The notes below the pieces were generated by a model that did not search any database, had not been told where the DNA came from, and saw only the letters and a program-made list of their open reading frames with translations. From the NCBI GenBank assembly GCA_035610835.1, contig CM069441.1:88175574-88239573 (forward strand): a stretch of DNA of 64,000 bases. The letters run 5' to 3'. Positions 1-9,980 of this stretch are shown here, piece by piece. The DNA is from Ophiura sarsii (taxonomy: Eukaryota > Echinodermata > Ophiuroidea > Amphilepidida > Ophiuridae). A program made the position numbers and the translations under genes. How positions within the stretch are numbered: position 1 is the first letter of the stretch; every line of letters begins with the position of its first letter.

Positions 1-242
1 CAGGAATTTTGTGATATGAGATTTTGTGTTAACAAGGTTTTACTGTATCTTGCAAAAAACAGAAACTCAGAAACGCACTTTGGAAGTTTATTCAATTTGT
101 TGGAAAAGCTTTACATTGTAATAAGGTGTGTATGTAAAGGTTTGATTACATATTGCGAGCTTTCTTAAACATGTTTGTATTACTCGTAATATCTAGTTGT
201 CATTTTGGCAAGAGATTGGAGTGTGAATTGTATGTAAAATTG

Positions 243-807
243 ACAGCCAATTTCTTATTTCCCGCAACATGGTTACTCCGCTACATGCACCTGTACGGGT
301 AGTGTATGCCTAGTACCCTGTATGGGTACTGTCAAAGTGTCGTCAAAGTAGCTGTACAGTATCAGTAACTCTGCTACTGTGTGGCTGGCTACTTTGGCTG
401 TACCGCACAGGTACTGTACAGTTCCCATGCAGGTACTAAACATACAATACCTGTTCAGTATCAGTAACTCTGCTACTGTGTGGCTGGCTACTTTTGCTGT
501 ACCGCACAGGTACTGTACAGTTCCCATGCAGGTACTAAACATACAATACCTGGACAGTATCAGTAACTCTGCTACTGTGTGGCTGGCTACTTTGGCTGTA
601 CCGCACGGGTACTGTACAGTTCCCATGCAGGTACTAAACATACAATACCTGTACAGTATCAGTAACTCTGCTACTGTGTGGCTGGCTACTTTGGCTGTAC
701 CACACGGGTACTGTACAGTTTCCCAAACAGATACAAAGCATACAATACCTTAACTGGTCCTGACAGCCGAGTAACCATGATGCTGCGGGCATAAGAAAAT
801 GGCTGTG
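243..807. mobile_element. TIR element carrying an internal minisatellite
   Basis: The two ends form an imperfect inverted repeat of about 40 bp. The left end (243-282) reads ACAGCCAATTTCTTAT then CCCGCAACATGGTTACTC. The reverse complement of the right end (764-807) reads ACAGCCATTTTCTTAT then CCCGCAGCATCATGGTTACTC. Between them lie a degenerate partial unit and the 99-bp tandem array. ATT stands just outside both ends and could be a 3-bp target duplication, but this is weak. No transposase is visible, so this would be a non-autonomous element. Superfamily not assigned. Confidence 0.6.
361..750. repeat. 99-bp minisatellite, about four copies
   Basis: The word ATCAGTAACTCTGCTACTG recurs at 361, 460, 559 and 658, an exact 99-bp period. 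A diverged partial unit occupies roughly 283-360. Because 99 is a multiple of three and the unit lacks stops in some frames, open frames of over 120 codons appear on both strands (379-753 + and 273-641 -). Their products are repetitive and resemble nothing I know, so I treat them as by-products of the period. Copies differ at a few positions, for example CACAGG versus CACGGG. Confidence 0.9.
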
Positions 808-1665
808 ATTGTTTAAATTACCCCTCTGCAACACATGTTTCCATCGTACAAATGAATCATAGAATATCATTAATGATTTTCAATTTGGAAGGATAACTGT
901 CAAATTAAACTAGGCTGTGATATTGTTTGGTATTATTTGGGAAGATCATTACAACTGCAATTTCTCCACTTTAGCTATGGAAACAAAATGGAGCCTGGAT
1001 AAAGCAAGATGCCGTAGTGATAACTTGAAGTCAAAACCAGTCAAGCTTAATTAATTCTTTTATTTCAGATATTTTTTGGGTGTTTTCTTTTACATTTTGT
1101 TTCAAAGGTGTTGGTCAAACTAAATTTTATAACTATGGTTGAATTGACAATTATTGCATTCAAAGAAATGATGAATGCATAAAGATATCAATATAATAAT
1201 TTAGTAACAATTCTAAACATGGAAAGCATGGAATACCATTCCATGTTAATTTTTTTTTTTTTTTAGTAAAAGAATTAAGTGTGGCAAATAGATAACATTT
1301 TTTTCAGAGAAAGTTTTTTCTTGTGATCCAAGAATAATGTTACTGATTTTCTAGTAGATTAGGTTGAAACATCCTATATAGTATATATAAAGAAAGGTTT
1401 ACACTATTGTTCATTCAGCACAAGATGGGTCATGAGCGAATCAATATCCATTACGTCTGAACAAACGAATTTTGTTTTAGTATAAGAGGATCTGTGATTC
1501 ATCATCCTGTCTGAAGTGTGAATGTGATGTCAGGGCGTTTTCCAGCCCATTATCGGCCGCAGTTGTACAATTGGCTGGTTACGTAATCACAGGATTGAAA
1601 ACACACTCCGACATTGGCATTTACATGATTGACATAATGTCCCGGTCTTGAGATGGGATGGAGTA
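808..1665. other. AT-rich non-coding stretch
   Basis: I see no gene here. There is a T homopolymer near 1250-1264 and otherwise unstructured AT-rich sequence. Confidence 0.5.
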
Positions 1666-1914
1666 TATGTGATGCGATCAAGCAAAATGAGTCGAAAATA
1701 TCACAATTGTAGTATTCGGTATGATTTTATTGGGTATTTGCATAGCTACAGTTTTCAGAAAAGCCCATTCTAAACTGACACTCGATTCTAAAGATATTAG
1801 CAATTGAAGGGTTCTAAACAATCGATAACAAAAGAATGCCTACCCTTTAGTTTGGTTATATCTCGAACTCAATATTTGCGAGTTCCGACTCATTTTGCCT
1901 GATCGCATCACATA
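1666..1914. mobile_element. MITE candidate with 29-bp inverted ends
   Basis: The left end (1666-1694) starts TATGTGATGCGATCAAGC and the right end (1886-1914) is its reverse complement with a single difference over 29 bp. The 249-bp body has no useful open frame. A flanking TA dinucleotide is compatible with a TA target duplication, but the flanks are too AT-rich to be decisive. Most likely a short non-autonomous DNA transposon. Confidence 0.65.
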
Positions 1915-3296
1915 TGTGCCATTAGAGGTCATGGGTTCATGTTTCATCTTGCACTGAATGTTCTATAGTAGATTGATTGAGAGGGAATGACTATTATAAT
2001 GCATTCCCAGGAACATTTACACTAGGAGATGGCTAGTATTTCTTTTTCGTTATTATTAATATAGATAGAGCTTAACTGATATTTCATATGGGTGGATATT
2101 TCATATTGCTCGGTGTAGTACCTTTGATTATAAGAAAATGACAGATCGTTTTTTTAGTATCAAATAAAGGCCCTTAATTTTGTCTAGAATTTTTTAATAT
2201 TACCTTTAGAAATATTGTCTTATTTTTGTTCATACGAAATTGACTGGACTCATACAATTAAAACGTTATGTAAAAGTAAAATGGCAAACAGATTAATGGT
2301 TGATCAGGCAAATCTACAACCAATTGTTTAAATATCTAACTAGCCCTTTAATCATATTATATAGAGAACATAATGGGCTACCGTCAGGTAATAGATTTTT
2401 AAACATATCAATGTATTAATCCGGAACTGATTAGTTTTGAAATATGACAAATGTTCTCATGTGTACATTCTGAAGCGGCCTAAGACATACTGATTTGAAC
2501 TATAGTATATGGTTAGGTACAAAATTAAGCAGTTGTTGAAATGTCATAATATCAAACATTGTAACCAAGTTAAACAAGTTAATCCCTCCTGCTGGCTCTT
2601 TACACTCTTAAAACGATGAAGTCAAAAGTGGCCGTTTTTAGGTTGGGTGTAGTACTTAGTCAATTTGACCCTGTCGTTTTAAGAGAGAATAAGCGAGCAT
2701 GACAGGGAATTCAAGCTACCATCTTAATTACAATATGTGATGCAGACAAATATGAGTCATTTGGAGAGGGAAAAACATCTACATTTTGATTACATTAATT
2801 TATCAAAAATAATCAGTTTCTCATCTTTTGTCATAATGTAGCATTATTAAGACATTTCTGTCAAAAGTCTTTTTGGGCAATAATTCTGATCCGCACTAAG
2901 AAATCGGTTAACTTTGATCTGTATTTTTCTTTTATTAATCAGGAGTATGTAATCTTATATTGTTTAAAGGATAATTTGGTACCTGGTAACAAAAAATAAT
3001 TAACTCACAAATAAAATCAGTCAAAGAAAATATATTGCGTTTTTGTGTCTTTTGTAAAAAGCTTGTAAACCTGCATATACGCATTGAAGTGGTTTTGAAG
3101 GTTGTACTTAAAAATGGAGTTTAAATCCATAGTCACTTTGGATTTAAAACAAATGTTAAAAAGTAGTCCTACCATATGGATACCCTGTCTGAGCCCAAGC
3201 ACCACTCCCTCCTGATCCGAGAACTGTTATCAACCCCCAGAACAACCCCTTCAAGGATGGCTATACTCAGTGTTTCTATATTCATTTTTAGTATCC
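1915..3296. other. AT-rich non-coding stretch
   Basis: No gene is supported. Apart from the hairpin at 2605-2686 I see only AT-rich sequence with short frames on both strands that look random. Confidence 0.5.
2605..2686. repeat. short inverted-repeat (hairpin) element
   Basis: CTCTTAAAACGA at the left and TCGTTTTAAGAG at the right are exact inverted copies. The similarity extends inward (AAGTCAAAAG against CAATTTGACC). The whole is about 82 bp, typical of a very small foldback element or the remnant of a MITE. Confidence 0.5.
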
Positions 3297-4610
3297 CCTG
3301 GTTTGTAAAACCAGCCCCCTGGTTTGTAAAACCAGAAGGGGATTTTGTCATCATGTTATGTGCGTCCGTCGGGGTTTGCCTTTTGGTTAGTTTTTTCTGT
3401 CAGGGTTGTGTGCCTTTTGGTTAGCCTTGTCCCCGAATGCCGTATATTTTGAACGGATAGACGGATTGACTTCAAACCTTCAGCAATAGGTAGGCCATGG
3501 TCAAAAACTGTGGCTGTTTTTTTTTTTGGGGGGGTATAATTTGCATAGGTCATCTGAGGTCAAAGGTCATCCAGAGGTCAAATCGTAAAAGTTGCCTGAT
3601 CGACGTCAAACTTGGAGAAGAGAAACATGAACTGATGACCACCGGTTGAACATTTTTTTGGTCTAATTATGCATAGGTCATCTGAGGTCAAAGGTCATCC
3701 AGCGGTCAAATCGTAAAAGTTGCCCGATTGACTTCAAACTTGGAGAAAAGAAACATGAACACCGGGTGAACATATCTAAAATCAATTAGAGGTGAACGAT
3801 CATTAGAGGTCATCAAAGGTCAGCAGTGGCGTAACTAGACTTTTTCATTTGGGGGGGCAAGAAGGGGCAGTGACTTGAAATGGGGGGGCTCTTAAGATTT
3901 TTTGAGTCAAGGGATGCGCGCATAGCGCGCGAAAATTTTCAAGTATATTTCATTTTTGGAAGACATGCGCGCCTAGCGCGCGAAAAATTTTCATATGTGT
4001 ACTTTTGACCATCATAATTCCATGATTCCATGATTCCTTTCGTCAAATGAACCGACAGTGCCAATCTCAACCGACACGATGTCATTATTGGGGGGGGATT
4101 TGGTGCGTACTTTGTTTGTAAATTTTATTTACAGCCGTACTTGATTTCATGCGGGGGGGGCAAGCGGGGGGGGCAAGGGTTCCAAGTGGGGGGCTGCCCC
4201 CCGCTGGTTACGCCACTGAAGGTCAGCAAGGGGTTAAATCGTGCAATGAACACCGGGAAATATGTCAAAAAATAATTTGAGGTCATCTGAGGTAAAAGGT
4301 CATCCAGATGTCAAATCGTAAAAGTTGCCCGATTGACGTCAAACTTGGAGAAAAGAAACATGAACACCGGGGGAGCATGTCTAAAATAAATTAGGGGTCA
4401 TCCGCGGTCAACGGTCATTAGAGGTCATCAAAGGTCAACAAGGGGTTAAATCGTGCAATGAACAACGGGGGAACATGTCAAAAAATAATTAGAGGTCATC
4501 TGAGGTCAATGGTCATCCAGAGGTCAAATCGTTAAAGTTGCCCGATTGATGTCAAACTTGGAGAAAGAAACGTGAACACCGGGAATCATGACCCTATGTG
4601 ACCTTTGACC
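3297..4610. repeat. dispersed repeat with degenerate AGGTCA-rich tandem units
   Basis: It starts with a near-perfect palindromic 20-mer (CTGGTTTGTAAAACCAG core) present twice at 3297-3336. Four or more irregular units of about 120-215 bp follow. Each contains GGTCATCTGAGGTCAAAGG, a segment beginning TCAAATCGTAAAAGTTG, the phrase GACTTCAAACTTGGAG, and AACATGAACACCGGG. A 395-bp hAT-like MITE interrupts the third unit. Two units carry AGGTCAAAGGTCA (3557-3569 and 3685-3697). The layout resembles the minisatellite element at 57196-59852, which also has CGTCCGTC-like words at its start and GGTCA repeats inside. Confidence 0.7.
3824..4218. mobile_element. hAT-like MITE with perfect 8-bp target duplication
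   Basis: The ends are CAGTGGCGTAACTAG and CTGGTTACGCCACTG, imperfect inverted repeats. AAGGTCAG stands immediately outside both ends (3816-3823 and 4219-4226), an exact 8-bp duplication as made by hAT transposases. The neighbouring repeat unit near 4424-4450 shows the uninterrupted site (ATCAAAGGTCAACAAGGGG), which confirms the boundaries. The body holds G-rich strips and two GCGCGC-type palindromes (3916-3930 and 3966-3982), and has no coding capacity. The words CCGACAGTGCCAATCTC and ACCGACA link it to the copy at 55044-55604. Confidence 0.92.
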
Positions 4611-5544
4611 TCATTTAGTTGATCTCCCAGCCAGGGGGATTCGCAAGTTGTGACTTGCAGTATTTTTTAAATAGCAGCGCTACGTGGAGGGCTAGTAATA
4701 GTTATATTATTTTGTTCACCTGCTGCCTATATAACACTTTGGAAACAGTAAACACCACCATATTATACACCCCCACTGCTCACCATCGTTGCATGATCAA
4801 TGTTTTCTGACTGGTTCCTTGACATACAGTATGTATATAAGTTAGTCCTACCATAGGACAGTGATACCACATTTGTGTTAAACACACATACAGAGGTAGA
4901 ACTTTTTGAATTACCCTGTTGATGCAATTCACGCACAATTTCGCACTGATCACTGTGTTTCATGGTTTGGACCACTGAGGTGAAATTGGCAAACACATCT
5001 GTGAAAAACGTAGTATTCATAAGGCCAATTGAAATGGATTTATAGTTTCCTGTTCAAAATCTTTTAAAGCGACGAGGTCAGATTTCATTATTTGGATTTT
5101 TTTTCATTAGTCAGTATAAAATCAGAACCGATCGGAATTCAAGGTACCCCCACAACCCATTGATTTGTATATTATATCACACCTGAATTAACTATTAAAA
5201 CAATTATAAAGGAAGTATTTTTAGTTGTGGTTAAAAATGTCAAAAATGTGCCCGAAATATTGCAATGTTAATTACATTTGAAAATTGAGTAGGTAATGCA
5301 AACATTTTCATTATTAACCATATACCATGATATCATTATTAACCATATACCATGATACCACTGCCAATAAAATCCCTTAAAATCAACAGGAGAAGATGCC
5401 CGGATATTTAGAGCCACTAAAACTTTAAGATTTGTATTCAAGTTTGTCAGAAAATGTCATTTTTACACACATAATGAAAGTTTTGGTAAAACTGACAATT
5501 TGGATCTGAGGGAAACTGGGAATCGACTTCCACTAGCCTAAGGG
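4611..5544. other. non-coding stretch with a 25-bp duplication
   Basis: No gene is supported. At about 5305-5354 a 25-bp phrase built around TCATTATTAACCATATACCA occurs twice in tandem. Short frames on both strands (for example 4763-5020 -) resemble nothing known. Confidence 0.5.
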
Positions 5545-5660
5545 ACCTTTCATTATTTATGGTGGAGGGCGGGTTGGGTAAACTATAGGGGCAGTCATGT
5601 TACTTTCATATTATGTTGAAATAGGGGTGGGGGTATGTTACTTTTTATTCTTGAACAGGG

Positions 5661-6262
5661 GGGGTGTAAATTTGTTTAAACTATAAAGATGGTGGTGATT
5701 AGAGTGATTTTAGAGGCTATTTTGGAGTGTAAATGCCTTTTTTTTTCTGCGCTTCGCGCATATTTTCTTAAAACCTATCTACTTCAAAAACTTTTACTAT
5801 ATATGAGACGACTTCTGGACAGCAAATCGACGATATGGTGGAAAAACATCTATATAATCATCAACGGTCGAGACATTAGAGCCACAGGCCGGGTGTATAA
5901 TGTTACAAAATCCTTTCATGATTTAAAAATGTGATTTATCGCATGCTTTTCACCTCATCTCTGCTTTGCACCAATGCTCACAAATAGAGCGTTTTACTGG
6001 ATTATACGTTTCTGCTCAGAATGTTCTAACTTGTTCGGGTTATAAAGACTCACAAAACCCCCCAAAATGTATAAATATGAAGAAGAAAAATCCAACTCGC
6101 TACGCTCGCCATTACTAATTAGTAATTTCACACAATAAAAAGAAGGGGCATCATAAAATTATTGGCCGTTCAGATAGGGCACAAACAAATTTTGCCAACG
6201 TATCTATGAACAAAATTCTAAAGGTAAAGACAGCCCCTTTAAAGTATGTGACAAGTTGATTT
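5661..6262. other. non-coding stretch inside the split repeat
   Basis: No supported gene. The 81-codon frame at 5689-5934 is unrecognised and has no supporting context. Small palindromes occur (GCGCTTCGCGC near 5750 and TTACTAATTAGTAA near 6111). Confidence 0.45.
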
Positions 6263-6267
6263 TTTTC

Positions 6268-6306
6268 GGGGAGGGGGGGGGGGGGGTGGGGGGGGGGTGG
6301 GGGTGG
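6268..6306 (+). repeat. G-rich tract
   Basis: An almost pure G run of about 38 bases is interrupted by single A or T residues, next to the left end of an AACGTT element. It could form G-quadruplexes on the + strand. Confidence 0.85.
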
Positions 6307-6955
6307 TGCCCAGCTAACCATATTACGTTGTTGGAACGTCGTGGCAAGGTTTCACTTTCGTTCTTGGAACGTTATGATTAAAAGTTCAAAGAACGTTGTG
6401 AACGTGATCCAACGTTAGGAGAACGTTTATTTGTCGACACATTTTTACGTTGTATGAACGTTAGTCATGAACGTTTTCACAACGTTATCACAACGTCCTA
6501 AACGTTTAAAACACTTTCTTGAAATTATGTTAGTTATACCATTACGTCCAAATGACGTTTTTATACTGTCTTTATTACGTTATCGGAACGTCGTGACAAC
6601 GTTCATGGAACGTTGTGATCCAACGTTAGAAGAACGTTTATTTGTCGACACATTTTTACGTTGTTTGAACGTTAGTAATAAACGTTTTCACAACGTTATA
6701 ACAACGTCCCAAACGTTTAAAAAACTTCTGTTAGTTATACCATTACGTCCAAATGACGTTTTTATAACCTATTTATTACGTTGTTGGAACGTCGTGACAA
6801 CGTTTCACTTTCGTTCTTGGAACGTTATGATTAAACGTTCAAAGAACGTTTATTTGTCGACACATTTTTATGTTGTATGAACGTTAGTCTTGAACGTTTT
6901 CACAACGTTATCCCAAACGTGTAAAAAACGTTCATCAAATTCGGTTAGCTACACC
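6305..6955. mobile_element. AACGTT-rich element with three 212-bp units
   Basis: The outer ends are inverted: GGTGCCCAGCTAACC on the left and GGTTAGCTACACC on the right (reverse complement GGTGTAGCTAACC). Inside, TTGTCGACACATTTTTA-type sequence recurs at 6431, 6642 and 6854, giving periods of 211 and 212 bp. The body is saturated with AACGTT. The 137-codon frame at 6467-6880 is a translation of the repeat and not a gene. Non-autonomous DNA element; superfamily unknown. Confidence 0.65.
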
Positions 6956-7191
6956 ATGGCAACCAGGGAATGGTAGTGGTATTATAGAGGGATGGGGCGG
7001 GCATTGACCTTTTCATGTGTACTATGTTCTTGCTCAATGTATATGGCATTAGTGAACAATGACTCGCCTTTAGCTATACATATGAGAACTTACGTAGACA
7101 GATCAAAATACTTTCTATGGTGTTAAAAGCTGTTAAATGTATGTATCGACTTAAATTTAAAAAAAAAATAGGTTTAAATAAATAAAAATTG

Positions 7192-7278
7192 CAAATTAGC
7201 TCATTACCATAATTTAAAGGTTACAAACGAGCACCGGTGCTAATTTTTGTACCATTGAAATTATGCTAATGAGCTATT
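7192..7278. repeat. 87-bp hairpin
   Basis: AATTAGCTCATTACCATAAT on the left pairs with ATTATGCTAATGAGCTA on the right. The centre is the perfect palindrome AGCACCGGTGCT (7230-7241). It lies between the two AACGTT elements. Confidence 0.6.
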
Positions 7279-7335
7279 TCCACAATTTACTCGACTCATG
7301 TAAGGCCAGGTAAAATATGCAAATTAGCGATTACA

Positions 7336-9022
7336 GCCCAGGTAACATAATTTGGTTGTGTAAACGTTATATGAACGTTATATGAACGTCGTGATGAAGC
7401 CAGATTCTTTTCAAGCTTAAAAGACATAAATAAATATATTCCACATAAATAATACAGGTATTTTGTCATGAGTTCAAGTTCTATACTCTTTTTCCATGTG
7501 CAATACCCACGAGGAACGAATTCGATTCAAACTTTAACGGATTTACACGCTTAGAAAAGAGCATATTGCGCTTCTTATAAGTTCGTAAATCATAGTTGTA
7601 ATTAATGCAAATTGGACCAAGCCGATTTTGCTTCCTCATGTTTGCTGAAGCATATCTCCCGTTCTAAATAACCAATTGGAACGCAATAAAATGAAAATGA
7701 AAGCATATTTACTCAGCTTTCATAATACATCAAGATTAGACCCGTGTGTTCCTGTCCTTTTAAGATATCTTATGTGCCCAGAGTGTTAACATTTTTTGGG
7801 TCACCCTGTATACGCCTAGATTAGTACATCAAATTTGTAATGCCAAATTGTTTTGTATTACAATTTTGATTCGTAATAAACCTTTTTAAATAAAATGTAA
7901 TTCATTATTTAATTAGTCCATGGAAACGTGAGCAAAATGTTTTCTGAACGTTGCAGTTAAGTTCTAGTTTGGTTGCACTTAGGTTGTGGTTAGGTTGTCA
8001 TTAAAACGTTTCTACAACGTTATTATAACGTTGCGGTTTGGGTGTGATTTGGTTGTTTTAGGTTGGTCAATGGAAACGTGAGCAAAAAGTTCTCTGAACG
8101 TTGCAGTTAAGTTCTAGTTTAGTTGCGCTTAGGTTGTGGTTAGGTTGTCATTAAAACGTTTCTACAACGTTATTATAACGTTGCGGTTTGGGTGTGATTT
8201 GGTTGTTTTAGGTTGGTCCATGGAAACGTGAGCAAAACGTTCTCTGAACGTTGCAGTTAAGTTCTAGTTTGGTTGCACTTAGGTTGTGGTTAGGTTGTCA
8301 TTAAAACGTTTCTACAACGTTATTATAACGTTGCGGTTTGGGTGTGATTTGGTTGTTTTAGGTTGGTCCGTTGAAACGTGAGCAAAACGTTCTCTGAACG
8401 TTGCAGTTAAAGTTCTAGTTTGGTTGTACTTAGGTTGTGGTTAGGTTGTCATTAAAACGTTTCTACAACGTTATATATAACGTTGCGGTTTGGGTGTGAT
8501 TTGGTACTTAAAACAAACAACCCGCAACGTTATAATAACGCTGTAAGAACGTATTTAATGACAACCTAACCAGAACCTTAGTGCAACCAAACTAGAACTT
8601 AAACTACAACGTTCAGGGAACATCTTTTTCACGTTTAAAGGATTAAACTAAAACAACCAACTATTTGAGTGTTACAACGTTGTTAAAACATTATGTAAAC
8701 GTTTCCGATGATCAACATGCAACGTTCAGAGAACGTTTTAATCACGTTTCCAAGAACCAACCTAAAACAAACAAACCGCAACGTCATAATAACGTTGTAA
8801 GAACGTTTATAATGACAACCTAACCACAACCTAAGTGCAACCAAACTAGAACTAAACTTTAACGTTCAGAGAACGTTTTGCTCACGTTTCAACGGACCAA
8901 CTTAAAACAACCAAATCACAACCAAACCGTAACGTTATAAAAACGTTGTTAAAACGTTTTAAATGACGCAACCTAACTGCAACCTAGGTGCAACGTTGCG
9001 GAAACGTTCTGTGTTTGCTGGG
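7336..9022. mobile_element. AACGTT-rich foldback element
   Basis: It begins CCCAGGTAACATAATTTGG and ends GTGTTTGCTGGG, so both outer ends carry an inverted CCCAG-type terminus. A direct 150-bp tandem array (7918-8510) is followed by diverged copies of the same unit in inverse orientation (8511-9015), giving a palindrome with arms of roughly 500-600 bp. AACGTT and its neighbours recur every few tens of bases. No protein frame is present. If transcribed, the arms would form long double-stranded RNA. Confidence 0.65.
7918..8510 (+). repeat. 150-bp tandem repeat, four copies
   Basis: TGGAAACGTGAGCAAAA starts at 7921, 8071 and 8221, with a variant (TTGAAACGTG) at 8371: an exact 150-bp period. Each unit also contains GAACGTTGCAGTTAAGTTC, TTAGGTTGTGGTTAGGTTG and TTATTATAACGTTGCGG. 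This is the left arm of the foldback element. Confidence 0.9.
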
Positions 9023-9518
9023 TGGGGTTGTGTAAAAAGACAAAAAGCTACTGGTTAGCAGGGGGGTCATGTTAGGCCTAAAAAAAAAAAAGAGGTTTGT
9101 TTGCCCAAACACGACCGACCCATAAAATCTCAAAACCCCATGCCTTTTTTCTTTTTTTTCTTCTTTTTTTGAGATTTCATTTTTTTTTTAAATAATGTTT
9201 TATGTTGAAAAATATATGTATTAAATGACATTTTCATCTTAATTTGCCAAACTAATCAACTTCGTTATTCCAAACAAAATGTAGCATAAAATAGTCTGCA
9301 GATGTTGGCAAACACTATGATGTACACAATATTAACTGCCCTGTAATTTTCTTATTCCCACATATCCACCCTTTAAAACACTAAGGAGTGCAAATCCAAG
9401 ATACTACCACTATCTAGTGAAAAACAGAACATGTCGACCATCCATCATGGTCTGAATGTTTGTACTACAGGCTGCCAGCTGCACTATGTATTAAAAACAA
9501 AATACAAAACAAAATACA
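9023..9518. other. low-complexity and AT-rich spacer
   Basis: It includes the right end of the split repeat (9073-9171, poly-A and C/T-rich) and then ordinary AT-rich sequence up to the macrosatellite composite. No gene seen. Confidence 0.5.
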
Positions 9519-9522
9519 TTAT

Positions 9523-9980
9523 GGGGGCACTACACTAAATCCTTGCGCGTTTGGTGTAGGGTTCGGAGAAATAGTACCTATATCAATTTGATCATCGTCC
9601 CAGGGGAAGCAAATAGAAGTAAATCTTGCTTATTTTTTATGAAAAAGATAGAATAGAACCTCAGCATTGCTAATGTGGTCAAAAATCGTCGGAATCGAAT
9701 ACGCACGGGAGCATAGGCTGCGGAAGGATATCGTTGCCGGAACCGGTGAGGAAGCGAAAATATCGGTTTAAAATGGTGAGGGCGCTGTTTAGGTGCCCGT
9801 AGCAAAAAATTTCATCTAGATGGGTCAAGAAAAATCAAGTTTAAAATAAAATTCAACACATCTAATACATTCATGCGAAATAAAAACTTCCATCATTGTT
9901 ACGTGGGGTAAAAATACGGTCTTGAAAAAGGGCCGAAACGCGTGTATTTCAATGGGAGACGTATTTAGTGGTGTGCCCCC
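9523..9980 (+). mobile_element. left flanking TIR element (copy 1)
   Basis: The left terminus is GGGGGCACTACACTAAATCC. The reverse complement of the right terminus is GGGGGCACACCACTAAATAC, matching at 17 of 20 positions. The 458-bp body has no transposase. A 75-codon minus-strand frame (9578-9805) is intact in both copies, but this is expected from their near identity and I do not call it a gene. It differs from copy 2 by about one substitution near 9810 and a 2-bp deletion. Superfamily not assigned. Confidence 0.8.

Larger units (their letters stand above)
5545..9171 (+). repeat. dispersed repeat split by about 3.4 kb of inserted DNA
   Basis: Both ends match, in order, a compact copy of the same repeat on the minus strand at 43691-43917. 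The left end (from 5545) has AGGGACC then TTCATTATTTATGGTGGAGG and GTTGGG. The right end (9073-9171) has TAGGCCTAAAAAAA, GGTTTGTTTGCCCAAAC, CGACCGACCC and a C/T-rich tract. The compact copy spans about 230 bp, so the extra sequence here, mostly the two AACGTT elements and a G-rich tract, appears to be inserted. I cannot say what class of repeat it is. Confidence 0.55.

Noticed and set aside
6467..6880. 137-codon + frame
   Set aside because: It is the translation of the 212-bp AACGTT tandem unit.
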